DNA of 64,000 bases from Cognatishimia sp. 1_MG-2023. Its GTDB lineage: Bacteria; Pseudomonadota; Alphaproteobacteria; Rhodobacterales; Rhodobacteraceae. A program made the translations under genes and the position numbers. Location of the stretch: assembly GCF_030548175.1 (NCBI RefSeq), contig NZ_JAUORX010000005.1, positions 186,001 to 250,000 of the forward strand, in the 5' to 3' direction. Below are positions 37,801 to 46,748 of this stretch, in pieces (position 1 is the first letter of the stretch; every line of letters starts with the position of its first letter). The notes under the pieces are model-generated. The model was given only the letters and a program-made list of their open reading frames with translations. It did no database searches and had not been told where the DNA came from.

Positions 37801-38738
37801 AAGCGGGCCAGTCTTTCGGTCAAAAGGTTAAAGAACGCGTCTGCATTGATGTCTTGCATGAACATAGCGTTGGGTTTGTGATCCGTCACACCCCAATAAT
37901 CTGCCACGGTCATGCCAAGCGTCAGCTCAGATTGCGTTTCGATTTGTACGTTCACGTGCCGGCCTGTGAATAGGTCGGGTTGTAGTAGATAGGCAATCAC
38001 ACAAGGGTCATGCAATGGCGCGCCTTCAGAGCCGTATTTTTCAACGTCAAACCGCTCAAAGAAATCAAGCATCTCGGCCATGGCTGTTCCGGCAGGCGTG
38101 CCAAGCGAACGCATCGCCTCGACACGCGGTTTCGTCGTCAATGCCTTGTGCGTTACATCTAACGGCATGACAGTCAAAGGACGCTCTGAGCGAAACACAA
38201 TATCCGCAGCATCAGGATCGACGTAGATGTTGAACTCTGCTGCCGGCGTGATGTTCCCGACCTCAAAATAAGCGCCGCCCATCATAACGATCTCTTGGAC
38301 ACGCTCGATGATGTCCGGCGCACGCGAAAAGGCCGTACCAATATTCGTGAGCGGACCAAGCGTGCAAAGCGTCACGGTGCCAGCCGGCTCTGCACGGAGC
38401 GTGTCGATAATGAAATCAACAGCATGTTGATCTTGCAAAGGCATAACAGGCGCGGGCAGGGGATCGGGGCCATCAAGGCCGGTCTTGCCATGCACGTGCT
38501 CTGCCGTGACCAGTGGCCGCTTCATTGGCGCGTCGCATCCGGCAAAGACCTTGGTGTCAGGCTTTCCAGCCCAGTCGCAGACAATCCGCGCATTCTTTTG
38601 GGTCAATGGAAGCGGCACATTGCCGGCGACGGTCGTGATCCCCAATACCTCAAGCGTTTCTGGGCTTGCCAGCGCGAGGAATATGGCCGCTGCGTCGTCT
38701 TGGCCTGGGTCGGTGTCGATGATGATTTTCCGGGGCAT
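37797..38738 (-). CDS. Inosine-uridine-type nucleoside hydrolase
   Basis: A 313-residue nucleoside hydrolase with the calcium-binding motif IIIDTDPGQDDAAAIFLAL at 4-22, a further VAGNVPL segment, EIVMMGGAYFEVGNITPAAEFNIYVDPDAA near 150-180, and the conserved DPCVIAYLL near 244. It cleaves ribonucleosides to base and ribose for salvage. Specificity cannot be decided by eye. It is the first gene of the hydrolase-GNAT-selO unit. Confidence 0.93.
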   Translation of the reverse strand: MPRKIIIDTDPGQDDAAAIFLALASPETLEVLGITTVAGNVPLPLTQKNARIVCDWAGKPDTKVFAGCDAPMKRPLVTAEHVHGKTGLDGPDPLPAPVMPLQDQHAVDFIIDTLRAEPAGTVTLCTLGPLTNIGTAFSRAPDIIERVQEIVMMGGAYFEVGNITPAAEFNIYVDPDAADIVFRSERPLTVMPLDVTHKALTTKPRVEAMRSLGTPAGTAMAEMLDFFERFDVEKYGSEGAPLHDPCVIAYLLQPDLFTGRHVNVQIETQSELTLGMTVADYWGVTDHKPNAMFMQDINADAFFNLLTERLARL

Positions 38739-38857
38739 TCCGCTGTCCTAACCTGCTTGGCGCAGAGTGGGGAATGGTCGATGGAATGTCTAGGCGAAAG
38801 ACGGGCCTACGGCAAAGCATCGCCGAATTGAAAAGGGATCCACCTTGTCCCAAAGAA

Positions 38858-38890
38858 AAAGGGCGGGGTGCTATGCACATCCCGCCCTTT
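38858..38890 (-). terminator. Terminator of the iron-binding protein gene
   Basis: AAAGGGCGGG and CCCGCCCTTT form a perfect 10-bp stem with a 13-nt loop. On the minus strand it is followed by TTTTTC, and it starts 18 bp after the stop of the substrate-binding protein gene. Confidence 0.88.
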
Positions 38891-38908
38891 AAGTGTTCTA
38901 TCAATCAG

Positions 38909-39922
38909 TTAGCCGTCAAAGTCGACAGTCTCGATCAATTTCAGCGCTGCATCGCGGTTGGCTGCCAATGTCATCAAGTTAACGTCATCCGCTTCGAATG
39001 AACCCCAACCTTGAACCAGCGGGTCCGCTTCGGTGCCTGCTGCGATTGGGTATTCATAGTTCGCCTTAGCATAGATTTCTTGTGCCTCAGGCGAGGTCAG
39101 GAATTCCATCATTTTCAAAGCCGCATCTTTGTTCGGCGCTGACTTCACCATGGCAACGCCAGACACGTTCACATGCGTGCCGCCGTTCTCGAAAGTTGGG
39201 AAGATCACGTTAACGCTGTCCGCCCAAGCCTTTTGCTCTTCATCAGCCAGCATTTTACCCATGTAGTATGTGTTACCGACTGAGATGTCGCATTCGCCAG
39301 CCCAGATCGCTTTAACCTGAGCGCGGTCGTTACCTTGTGGCTTACGGGCTAGGTTGGCTTTCACACCTTCTAGCCAAGCGCCAGTCGCTTCAGCGCCATT
39401 ATGCTCAAGAACAGCAGAGGTCAGCGCAACGTTATAAGCGTGCGTGCCGGAGCGTGTGCAGATACGGCCGTTCCATTTTGGATCAGCAAGGTCTTCGTAA
39501 GTGGTGACTTCACCATCAGCAACGCGGTCTTTGGAAGCGTAGATAATCCGAGCGCGTGTTGTCAGGCCAAACCAGTGACCATCTGGATCACGGTATTGCG
39601 CTGGTACGTTTGCGTTTAGTGTTTCGGATTCAACAGCTTGTGTGAAGCCAGCGTTCACAACGCCTGCCAAACGAGAGATGTCGACTGTCAGGATAACATC
39701 AGCTGGAGAACGTTCGCCTTCGGCTTTCAGGCGTTCAATCATGCCCTTCTGCAGGTAAGCTACATTCACCTTGATGCCAGTTTCGGCAGTGAAAGCATCT
39801 GTCAGCGGCTTAATAAGCTCTGGCTGACGATAGGAATAAACGTTCACCTCTTCGGCAACGGCGGGCAGGGCGATGATCGTAGCGGCGGCTGCGAAGACGG
39901 AATTTTTGAAATTCGCGAACAT
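38909..39922 (-). CDS. Iron(III) ABC transporter substrate-binding protein (FbpA/FutA-like)
   Basis: A 337-residue periplasmic protein. The signal peptide covers about 1-23 (FAAAATIIALPAVAEE). Iron ligands of the FutA/FbpA class are visible as Tyr in NVYSYRQPELIKP and the YY pair in VGNTYYMGKML. It binds ferric iron for an ABC importer, but no permease or ATPase gene is next to it, so it is an orphan or acts with a distant transporter. Two tandem palindromic operators sit 42-88 bp upstream of the start, and a strong terminator follows, so it is a tightly controlled single-gene unit. Confidence 0.92.
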   Translation of the reverse strand: MFANFKNSVFAAAATIIALPAVAEEVNVYSYRQPELIKPLTDAFTAETGIKVNVAYLQKGMIERLKAEGERSPADVILTVDISRLAGVVNAGFTQAVESETLNANVPAQYRDPDGHWFGLTTRARIIYASKDRVADGEVTTYEDLADPKWNGRICTRSGTHAYNVALTSAVLEHNGAEATGAWLEGVKANLARKPQGNDRAQVKAIWAGECDISVGNTYYMGKMLADEEQKAWADSVNVIFPTFENGGTHVNVSGVAMVKSAPNKDAALKMMEFLTSPEAQEIYAKANYEYPIAAGTEADPLVQGWGSFEADDVNLMTLAANRDAALKLIETVDFDG

Positions 39923-39963
39923 GGGAAGACCAATCGTTTCTTGTTTCGATGGTCGCGTTTAAT

Positions 39964-40010
39964 CTGACTTTTTTAGTCAGGTCAATACCTGAATTTTGTA
40001 GTCAGGTATT
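39964..40010. promoter_or_regulatory. Two tandem iron-box-like operators upstream of the iron-binding protein
   Basis: Two 18-bp direct repeats, CTGACTTTTTTAGTCAGG (39964-39981) and CTGAATTTTGTAGTCAGG (39989-40006), differ at two positions and lie 25 bp apart. Each is also an inverted repeat: CTGACT-5-AGTCAG, and AATACCTGA-9-TCAGGTATT (39984-40010). They resemble the Rhodobacterales iron-responsive box known from comparative genomics; I cite the resemblance from memory. The second overlaps the mazG stop codon. Confidence 0.7.
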
Positions 40011-40850
40011 ATTTGCGACTTTTCGCCGGGCCTTTTCCTCGGCTTTCACTTCGTCCCAAAGCGCATCCATTTCGGCTAGATCTGACTCTTCTGGTCGTTT
40101 ACCCCGCGCAGCTAGCTTGGCTTCGACTTGCTCAAATCGTCGAGTGAATTTCGCGTTCGTTCGACGCAACGCAGCCTCTGGCTCAACGTTCATGTGGCGT
40201 GCCAGATTGGCCATCACAAACAATAAGTCACCGAATTCGTCTTCGATGTCGTCTTGGGTCAGGGTATCGCGGGCTTCGACAAGCTCGTGTGATTCCTCGA
40301 CAATTTTGTCCAGAACATGCGAGACGTCTGGCCAATCAAACCCAACCCGCGCTGCGCGTTTCTGAAGCTTAAGGGCCCTTAAGAGTGCTGGTAGACCAAG
40401 TGCGACGCCGTCTAGCGCCCCTTTTTGCTCTTTGCCGGCACGTTCGGCGGCTTTGATGGTTTCCCAGTCGCGGGTTTGCTGATCGGCTGATTTATCGCGG
40501 CTTTCGTCGCCAAATACGTGGGGATGCCGGGCGACCATTTTGTCGGACATCGTATTGGCGACATCATCAATGTTGAACAGCCCGCGCTCATCCGCCATTT
40601 GCGCGTGAAAGACTGACTGGAACAGTAAATCGCCCAATTCGCCCTTTAGCTCATCCCATGCAGAACGCTCGATCGCGTCGGCGACTTCATAGGCTTCTTC
40701 GATTGTGTAGGGAGCAATCGTGCTGAAATCTTGTTCAATATCCCACGGACATCCTGTTTGGGGATCGCGTAAACGTCGCATGATTTCAACCAAACGCGGC
40801 ATGCCACCTTTTGGATCATTGATAAGGTCGGCGGAGTTAGCTTGTGTCAC
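40002..40850 (-). CDS. mazG: Nucleoside triphosphate pyrophosphohydrolase MazG
   Basis: A 282-residue protein with two MazG domains. Metal-binding ExxE motifs are seen in YTIEEAYEVADAIERSAWDELKGELGDLLFQSVF (residues ~48-82) and again in EESHELVEARDTLTQDDIEDEFGDLLFVMAN near 190-222. It hydrolyses NTPs to NMP and PPi, cleaning pools and lowering ppGpp-type stress. The start is a GTG at 40850; a later ATG at residue 17 is possible. GATAAGGT (40851) and ACCTTATC (40881) form an inverted repeat in its promoter region. Confidence 0.92.
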   Translation of the reverse strand: MTQANSADLINDPKGGMPRLVEIMRRLRDPQTGCPWDIEQDFSTIAPYTIEEAYEVADAIERSAWDELKGELGDLLFQSVFHAQMADERGLFNIDDVANTMSDKMVARHPHVFGDESRDKSADQQTRDWETIKAAERAGKEQKGALDGVALGLPALLRALKLQKRAARVGFDWPDVSHVLDKIVEESHELVEARDTLTQDDIEDEFGDLLFVMANLARHMNVEPEAALRRTNAKFTRRFEQVEAKLAARGKRPEESDLAEMDALWDEVKAEEKARRKVANNT

Positions 40851-40946
40851 GATAAGGTCCCGGAATTGAATCGTTGGTTCACCTTATCAAAGCTGGCAGC
40901 GTTGGAAACAGGCACTCGTCAGTTGGGACGCGTGCCTGCCGAGAAT

Positions 40947-41579
40947 TTAGAATGTGAAACCAACACGCAGTTGAATGACTGTTTGTTCGCTTTCAACTGA
41001 GCTTGCAGAGAAAATGTTTTCGCCTGAAAGCGTGTAGTGATCGACACTTAGACCGATGAAGGTGTTGTCAGTGATCAGGTATTCGACGCCTAAGCCGTAA
41101 ACGTTGCCTTCCATGTCAACCATGGAGCCTGCATCATCGAATTGGCTGCGGGCGAGGCCGAATGATCCATAAAAGAGTGTTTTACCAGTAGCATAGCCGA
41201 GTCGGGCACGAAGAGATTGCAGATCACTCTGGAGGCGTGTTGGGTTGCCTTGCACCGGGTTTTCACCTGCGACCGCTTGCAGCTCTAAGCCTAGAACAAA
41301 GTTTTGGAACTGGTGATCGTAGCCCACAAAGCCGCCAAAATCGTTTAACCCTTGGTTTGGCCCGTTGATGAATGGAAACCCTTCGGAAAAGACACGAGTG
41401 ACGCCGTCAACTTCTGCATTATACGTCAGACCTGCACGGAGGCCTTGCCAGTCATTGTCCACGATCGACGGCAGAGGTGGTTCGACAATCGGATCACTGA
41501 GTGACCCTGCAAGTGCCGGAGCTGTAAAGGAACATGTCCAGAGCGTTACCGCAGCTAACCCACTTAATTTTTTGATCAT
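40947..41579 (-). CDS. Outer-membrane beta-barrel protein
   Basis: A 210-residue protein with a signal peptide (about 1-24, ending PALAGS), then alternating strands with WQGLRAGLTYNAEV, FGGFVGYDHQFQNFVLGLELQAVAG and RLGYATGKTLFYGSFGLARS. It ends in strand VIQLRVGFTF with the C-terminal Phe that outer-membrane barrels use for BAM recognition. Length fits an 8-stranded barrel such as OmpW/OmpA-like or Omp25 types. Role is unknown. Confidence 0.85.
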   Translation of the reverse strand: MIKKLSGLAAVTLWTCSFTAPALAGSLSDPIVEPPLPSIVDNDWQGLRAGLTYNAEVDGVTRVFSEGFPFINGPNQGLNDFGGFVGYDHQFQNFVLGLELQAVAGENPVQGNPTRLQSDLQSLRARLGYATGKTLFYGSFGLARSQFDDAGSMVDMEGNVYGLGVEYLITDNTFIGLSVDHYTLSGENIFSASSVESEQTVIQLRVGFTF

Positions 41580-41735
41580 TTCTCACCTTAGTGCACATAA
41601 TATTCTTGATCTGCGGTTGCACTAATACTTCCCCTAAAAATGGACAGAGCGTTTTATTGATTTGTCTTAGATCAACGAGATGTGTTTCAGTTGGGCCACA
41701 GGTTTCGTTAGGCGCGAAACGCGGCAATGACGGCG

Positions 41736-42035
41736 TTATTGAATGATGGACGCATTTGGTGATGAGTGTGGTAAGTCATTTGTTGGCAGTTCCAATTGCG
41801 AGCTTAAACAGCCTGGTGAAATTTCTCGCCACATGGGGACGTTCAGCGACATTTGACATTGTGCCATGAACATACGGCCATCCACTTGCAGGCAAATGAA
41901 TTCCCCTAGTTCAATACGACTGCCGGACTTGTCTGTGCAAAAGCAATCAATCGTCCGGCCATTAGGCGCGGTGACGTCAGCAAATGCGGGAAGTGCTAGT
42001 GCTGAAAGCCAAAGAAATAAGATCAGTTTACGCAT
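41736..42035 (-). CDS. Small secreted cysteine-containing protein of unknown function
   Basis: A 99-residue protein with a cleavable signal peptide (1-19, ALALPAFADV). The mature part has five cysteines: CFC, C in FICLQVDG, C in MAQCQMSL and C in PGCLSS, so disulfides in the periplasm are likely. I do not recognise the family. The gene is monocistronic between the beta-barrel gene and prfA, which starts 61 bp away on the other strand. Confidence 0.72.
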   Translation of the reverse strand: MRKLILFLWLSALALPAFADVTAPNGRTIDCFCTDKSGSRIELGEFICLQVDGRMFMAQCQMSLNVPMWREISPGCLSSQLELPTNDLPHSSPNASIIQ

Positions 42036-42096
42036 AGGTAAATCTTATCACAGGATCGCCTCTTGACCAAATCTTTGGGATAGGGAAGGTAGCGAC

Positions 42097-43152
42097 ATGG
42101 TTCCTTTTGAGCGTTTAGAACAAATTGCCAGCCGGTTCGAGTATCTCGAAGCGCAGATGGCAGAGGGTGCAGCCGGTGCAGATATTGCAGCGCTGGCCAA
42201 AGAGTATTCCGATCTGAAGCCTTTGGTGGATCAGATTACCGCATATCGGCAACTGGTATCGGATCTAGAAGAGGCCGAAGCCATGCTGGACGATCCAGAC
42301 ATGCGTGAATTGGCTGAAGAAGAACTGCCCGTTCTTAAGGCGCAGTTCCCAGAGGCAGAGCAAGCTTTGCAAGTGGCACTGTTGCCCAAAGATGCGGCCG
42401 ATGCGCGGCCAGCCATGATTGAAATTCGTCCGGGCACGGGTGGCGATGAGGCTGCGTTATTTGCAGGTGATTTGGTGCGTATGTACCAACGCTATTCTGA
42501 AGCGCGTGGCTGGAAGTTTGAGATCATCGAAGAAGCCGTGACCGAACTTGGCGGCGTGAAAGAAGTTGTCGCCCATATCAAAGGCGAGAACGTTTTTGCG
42601 CGGTTGAAATATGAAAGCGGTGTGCATCGTGTGCAGCGGGTTCCGACAACTGAAAGCGGTGGTCGTATTCACACATCTGCTGCGACAGTCGCTGTTCTGC
42701 CCGAAGCGGATGATGTGGATATTAACATTGATGCCAATGACTTGCGTATTGATACGATGCGCAGTTCTGGTGCCGGCGGTCAGCACGTGAACACAACCGA
42801 TTCCGCCGTGCGTATTACACACTTGCCAACGGGGCTTGTTGTGACATCCAGCGAAAAGTCACAGCATCGAAACCGCGAAATTGCAATGCAGGTTTTGAAA
42901 ACGCGGCTTTATGATTTGGAGCGTCAGCGCATTGATAGTGAGCGTTCTGCAAACCGTAAGTCGCAGGTTGGATCTGGGGATCGTTCTGAGCGCATTCGGA
43001 CGTATAACTTCCCACAAGGTCGCATGACGGACCACCGTATCAACTTAACGCTCTATAAGCTTGATCAGATCATGCAGGGTGATTTGGATGAAACGGTTGA
43101 TGCGTTGACGGCGGATGATCAAGCCACGCAATTGGCTGAGATGCAGTCATGA
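42097..43152 (+). CDS. prfA: Peptide chain release factor 1
   Basis: A 351-residue RF1. The catalytic GGQ is at 227-229 ([20 protein letters not shown]). The stop-codon reading tripeptide, P-A/V-T in most RF1, reads P-T-T at 183-185 ([21 protein letters not shown]), a conservative change. It recognises UAA and UAG. Its stop overlaps the start of prmC (ATGA), which methylates the GGQ glutamine, so the two are coupled. Confidence 0.97.
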   Translation: MVPFERLEQIASRFEYLEAQMAEGAAGADIAALAKEYSDLKPLVDQITAYRQLVSDLEEAEAMLDDPDMRELAEEELPVLKAQFPEAEQALQVALLPKDAADARPAMIEIRPGTGGDEAALFAGDLVRMYQRYSEARGWKFEIIEEAVTELGGVKEVVAHIKGENVFARLKYESGVHRVQRVPTTESGGRIHTSAATVAVLPEADDVDINIDANDLRIDTMRSSGAGGQHVNTTDSAVRITHLPTGLVVTSSEKSQHRNREIAMQVLKTRLYDLERQRIDSERSANRKSQVGSGDRSERIRTYNFPQGRMTDHRINLTLYKLDQIMQGDLDETVDALTADDQATQLAEMQS

Positions 43153-43988
43153 TCCTGCGACAGGTCTTGTTAGAAGGCACGCGTGCGTTGCGCGATGCCG
43201 GCATCGAAGGCCCGGAGCGCGATGCGCGCTTGTTATTAGCAGAAGTGGTTGGGTTGTCGGTCAGCCGTATGACGCTGGAGCCTGATTTACCCATCTCTGA
43301 GGTTCAATTTGATCAGTTTCATGGCATGCTGGCCAGACGTGCTGCGCGCGAGCCTGTGTCTCGGATTCTGCGCCGCCGTCTGTTTTGGGGGCGTACTTTT
43401 GAGGTGACGCCTGATGTTCTTGATCCACGTCCAGAAACTGAAAGCTTGATCGCAGCGGCATTGGATGGTCCGGTTCCGGATCGTTTGATTGATCTGGGCT
43501 GTGGTAGTGGCATCATTGCGGTGACGTTATTGGCGGAATGGGCGGATACTTATGGCACGGCCTCTGATGTCAGCGCGCCGTGTTTGCAAGTGACAGGGCG
43601 CAACGCTGAGACACATGAGGTCCATGATCGGTTGACGGTGGTTCAGTCGGATTGGTTTGCGAATGTCAGCGATCAATTCGATCTGATCGTTTCTAATCCG
43701 CCATACATCACCGAAGACGAAATGGCCTTGCTGGACCCTGATGTGGCATTGCATGATCCGCATTTGGCGCTGACGCCGGGTGGGGATGGTTTGGCGCCGT
43801 ATCGGGTGTTGGCATCGGGTGCGATGACGCATCTGTCGCCGAATGGGCGCATTATGGTTGAGATCGGCTGGAAGCAGGGCAAGGATGTTGCCCAAATATT
43901 CGCGCAGGCTGGTCTCAAAAGTATACGTGTTTTGCCCGATCTAGATGGGCGTGATCGTGTCGTTTGTGGTGTGAAACCCACGCGTTAA
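43149..43988 (+). CDS. prmC: Release factor glutamine methyltransferase PrmC
   Basis: A 279-residue SAM methyltransferase with the substrate motif [12 protein letters not shown] near 180-190, SAM loop [16 protein letters not shown] near 112-127, and the N-terminal helical domain ([27 protein letters not shown]). It methylates the GGQ glutamine of RF1 and RF2. It overlaps prfA by 4 bp. Confidence 0.96.
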   Translation: MILRQVLLEGTRALRDAGIEGPERDARLLLAEVVGLSVSRMTLEPDLPISEVQFDQFHGMLARRAAREPVSRILRRRLFWGRTFEVTPDVLDPRPETESLIAAALDGPVPDRLIDLGCGSGIIAVTLLAEWADTYGTASDVSAPCLQVTGRNAETHEVHDRLTVVQSDWFANVSDQFDLIVSNPPYITEDEMALLDPDVALHDPHLALTPGGDGLAPYRVLASGAMTHLSPNGRIMVEIGWKQGKDVAQIFAQAGLKSIRVLPDLDGRDRVVCGVKPTR

Positions 43989-44033
43989 GCAAAAATTTGC
44001 GAATTCCGTGCATTTTCGTAGGAAAATAGTCAG

Positions 44034-44119
44034 GACCCCCTTGTAAGCACACGCTCAGAAGGGTACTCAGAAGGGGTCTAGTTGGTGGATGCCTCAAACG
44101 CGGTCCCACTGGACACCAA
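44034..44119 (+). promoter_or_regulatory. Structured leader with competing hairpins before DUF4167
   Basis: GACCCCCTT (44034-44042) can pair with either of two direct repeats, CTCAGAAGGG (44054-44063) and CTCAGAAGGGG (44066-44076). TTGGTG (44082-44087) can pair with CACCAA (44114-44119), which competes with a GTCC/GGAC hairpin (44103-44114). The layout suggests alternative RNA folds in a 219-bp gap between prmC and DUF4167. No T run follows, so it is not a plain terminator. Confidence 0.35.
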
Positions 44120-44207
44120 GCCAAAAATGTTGTGATCCACAGCTTTTGCCATGATGGCACTAGCGCGGTCATAAAAAGCAGTGATTCCAAGGCTGGACTG
44201 AACAATC

Positions 44208-44861
44208 ATGAGATCTTCGAAATCCCGTTCGCGGTCAAAAAATAACCGTAACAACAACCGTCCTTCCGGTAACATCGTCAACCGTGTGTTTGACAGCAAT
44301 GGTCCGGAAGGCAAGGTGCGTGGTACGCCGCAGCAGATTATCGACAAGTACAATCAGCTCGCGCGCGACGCACAGCTGGCCGGTGACCGTGTTGCGACGG
44401 AGAACTTCCAGCAACACGCGGAACATTACCTGCGTATGCTTTCAGAAGCTCAGCGTGAGATGGACACCCGTCGCGAAGAGCAAGAGCGCCAGAACCGCGA
44501 ACGCCAAGCAGAGCGTGACCGTGAGCGCGCGCAACGTAATGAGCGTCAAGAGCGTGAATCCAATCAGCCTGCACCTGCGGCAGCGCCTGCAGAAACAATC
44601 GCTGATCCAGCAGAGGCACCACAGCCTGATGTTGTGATGGATGTTATCGGAGACGGTAATGGCGATGCCGGCTTGGTTGAAACGCCAGAGGCGAGCGAAC
44701 CTGCTAACAAGCCAAAACCAAAGCCACGCGCACGTCGTCCAAAGCGGACAGATGACTCGGCTGGCGAACAGTCACAAAGTGCTGATGGTACAGAAGCGCC
44801 AAAACCGCGTCGCCGCCGGAAACCACCGGCAGAGACCGAAGGCCCTAAGGCTGCTGAATAA
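44208..44861 (+). CDS. DUF4167 domain protein
   Basis: A 217-residue protein. The N-terminal ~85 residues are the DUF4167 domain: basic opening RSSKSRSRSKNNRNNNRPSGN, then VFDSNGPEGKVRGTPQQIIDKYNQLARDAQLAGDRV and NFQQHAEHYLRML. A charged coiled coil with Arg/Glu repeats follows, then an acidic/proline tail and a Lys/Arg-rich end. The family is confined to Alphaproteobacteria and its function is unknown; the basic ends suggest RNA or ribosome contact. No clear ribosome site precedes the ATG, though the start matches the family. Confidence 0.88.
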   Translation: MRSSKSRSRSKNNRNNNRPSGNIVNRVFDSNGPEGKVRGTPQQIIDKYNQLARDAQLAGDRVATENFQQHAEHYLRMLSEAQREMDTRREEQERQNRERQAERDRERAQRNERQERESNQPAPAAAPAETIADPAEAPQPDVVMDVIGDGNGDAGLVETPEASEPANKPKPKPRARRPKRTDDSAGEQSQSADGTEAPKPRRRRKPPAETEGPKAAE

Positions 44862-44864
44862 AAG

Positions 44865-44890
44865 AAAGCCCGGACAATTGTCCGGGCTTT
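44865..44890. terminator. Bidirectional terminator between DUF4167 and rsmA
   Basis: A perfect 26-bp palindrome with 13-bp arms; the left arm is AAAGCCCGGACAA. It lies between the stop codons of the two convergent genes, and TTTCTTT follows on the plus strand. Confidence 0.88.
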
Positions 44891-44894
44891 TTCT

Positions 44895-45737
44895 TTAGGT
44901 CTTGGCGACTTCGCGGGCGAGGGCGCAAAAGGCTTCGAGCGAAATGACCTCTGCGCGATCTGTGGGTTTGATGCCCGCAGCGACCAACCGATCCTCAATA
45001 TCGGGCGAGATGCTTTTCAGTGAGGATCGCAACATTTTGCGTCGTTGGTTGAACGCCGTTGCGACGACGCGGCTTAGCGTGCCTGCATCTGCCTCAAAAC
45101 GTGGTGTTTCTAATGCATCCAGATGCACCACTGCGCTGCTAACCTTTGGTGGCGGCGTAAAAGCACCCGGAGGCAAATGCAGAACTATACGCGCATCCGC
45201 CCGCCACTGTGCCAAGATTGCTAGCCGGCCATAGGCTTTACTACCCGGTGTCGCGACAATGCGTTCCGCCACTTCTTTTTGAAACATCAACGTCAGGCTC
45301 TGCCAAAACGGCGGCCATTTCTTTGGCGTCAGCCAGCGCACCAACAATTCAGTGCCGACGTTATAGGGCAGGTTGGCTGCAACACGGATGGGCGGAGTTA
45401 AATGCGTCAGAGGATTAACCTCTAGCGCATCGCCGTTTATGACCTGTAGTCGTCCCGGATAGGCCTCTTCGATTTCGGCGAGGGCCGGCATGCAGCGCAT
45501 GTCTTTCTCAATCGCCAAGACTTTGCGCGCACCTTCGGATAGCAATCCGCGGGTTAAACCACCGGGGCCTGGGCCAATTTCTAGAACATCACATCCAGTT
45601 AGATCACCGGCCTGACGTGCAATCTTGGCGGTTAGGTTGAGATCTAGCAAAAAGTTCTGTCCCAGCGATTTGCGCGCTGAAAGCTCATGCGTCGCGATCA
45701 CATCACGAAGAGGGGGGAGTTGGTCAATAGCTGCCAT
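44895..45737 (-). CDS. rsmA: 16S rRNA dimethyladenosine transferase
   Basis: A 280-residue KsgA/RsmA enzyme. Motifs: [18 protein letters not shown] at 25-42, SAM loop [16 protein letters not shown] near 50-65, [18 protein letters not shown] near 118-135 (NLPY catalytic motif), and the C-terminal [14 protein letters not shown]. It dimethylates A1518 and A1519 of 16S rRNA as a late check of 30S assembly. It is the last gene of the lptF-to-rsmA operon, 24 bp after pdxA. Confidence 0.96.
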   Translation of the reverse strand: MAAIDQLPPLRDVIATHELSARKSLGQNFLLDLNLTAKIARQAGDLTGCDVLEIGPGPGGLTRGLLSEGARKVLAIEKDMRCMPALAEIEEAYPGRLQVINGDALEVNPLTHLTPPIRVAANLPYNVGTELLVRWLTPKKWPPFWQSLTLMFQKEVAERIVATPGSKAYGRLAILAQWRADARIVLHLPPGAFTPPPKVSSAVVHLDALETPRFEADAGTLSRVVATAFNQRRKMLRSSLKSISPDIEDRLVAAGIKPTDRAEVISLEAFCALAREVAKT

Positions 45738-45761
45738 AAGTCTTCTTTGATTGATCTACCC

Positions 45762-46748
45762 TTAGGCAGATGCCACGCCCTGCTGTGCGGCCGCCATTTT
45801 GGCAGCAAGGCGCAAGGCCTCGATAGTGCTGGTTGGGTTTGCCTGATTTTGGCCTGCAATGTCAAATGCCGTGCCATGATCGGGGGACGTGCGAATAAAA
45901 GGTAAGCCTAAGGTCACATTTACACCGCGGTCAAAGTCGAGCGTCTTGATCGGGATCAGCGCTTGGTCGTGATACATGCAAATCGCGGCATCATAGGCTT
46001 GGCGCGCTTTGGCGTGAAACATGGTATCTGCCGACATTGGGCCGCGAATATCCATGCCTTGATCGCGCAGCGTGTCCAGCACCGGTGCAATCACATCGCG
46101 ATCCTCGGTGCCCATGGTGCCGCCTTCGCCTGCGTGGGGGTTCAATCCGGCGACCGCAAGCCTTGGCTTGGCAATACCAAACTTGGATTGAAGGTCGTCA
46201 TGCGTGATTTCAATGGTTTTGCGCAAAGAGGCAGGTGTTAGGGCCTGCGGCACATCTTTCAAAGCAATGTGAATGGTCGCTGGTACAACACGCAGTTCGT
46301 CGCTGGCTAACATCATGACAACCTGATCAACGCCCGCCAGATGAGCCAGATATTCTGTATGCCCCGGAAAGGAGAAACCCGCGCCGTCTTTCAATGCTTT
46401 TTTGTGAATGGGGGCTGTGCACACTGCGGATGCCTGACCCGACATGGTCAAATCAACAGCTTTTGCAATGACATCAATCACACCCTGAGCGTTTGCCCCA
46501 ACAGGCTGCCCCGCCATAGATTTCCCGGCAAAGCGATGCGCTAAGACGGGCAGGGCATTGGGCATAACGTCAATGGCCTCTGCTGGATCAGAAATGATCT
46601 GATGTGGCATGGAACCCGGCAGGTGATCAGGATCACCAATCAGAAAAAACGTCTGCTCATTCTTAAGGGCGTCCCATGCCTTTTCGGCCAACTCTGGGCC
46701 AACTCCGGCCGGCTCGCCGCAGGTTAAGGCAATTGGGGCCGCGCTCAT
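45762..46748 (-). CDS. pdxA: 4-hydroxythreonine-4-phosphate dehydrogenase
   Basis: A 328-residue NAD-dependent enzyme. Metal-binding histidines appear in FSFPGHTEYLAHLAG, LNPHAGEGGTMG and MYHDQALIPIKTLDF, and the PdxA opening is IALTCGEPAGVGPELAEKAW. It acts in the DXP-dependent pathway to pyridoxal 5'-phosphate. It overlaps surA by 4 bp; the surA-pdxA-rsmA order is widespread in Proteobacteria. Confidence 0.96.
   Translation of the reverse strand: MSAAPIALTCGEPAGVGPELAEKAWDALKNEQTFFLIGDPDHLPGSMPHQIISDPAEAIDVMPNALPVLAHRFAGKSMAGQPVGANAQGVIDVIAKAVDLTMSGQASAVCTAPIHKKALKDGAGFSFPGHTEYLAHLAGVDQVVMMLASDELRVVPATIHIALKDVPQALTPASLRKTIEITHDDLQSKFGIAKPRLAVAGLNPHAGEGGTMGTEDRDVIAPVLDTLRDQGMDIRGPMSADTMFHAKARQAYDAAICMYHDQALIPIKTLDFDRGVNVTLGLPFIRTSPDHGTAFDIAGQNQANPTSTIEALRLAAKMAAAQQGVASA

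Noticed and set aside
43991-44020. AT-rich sequence resembling the left arm of the palindromic element
   Set aside because: Similarity needs gaps and the right arm is missing, so it is probably chance.
44078-44209. Antisense 43-residue frame opposite the DUF4167 leader
   Set aside because: No ribosome site, mixed third-position bases, and it overlaps structured leader DNA.
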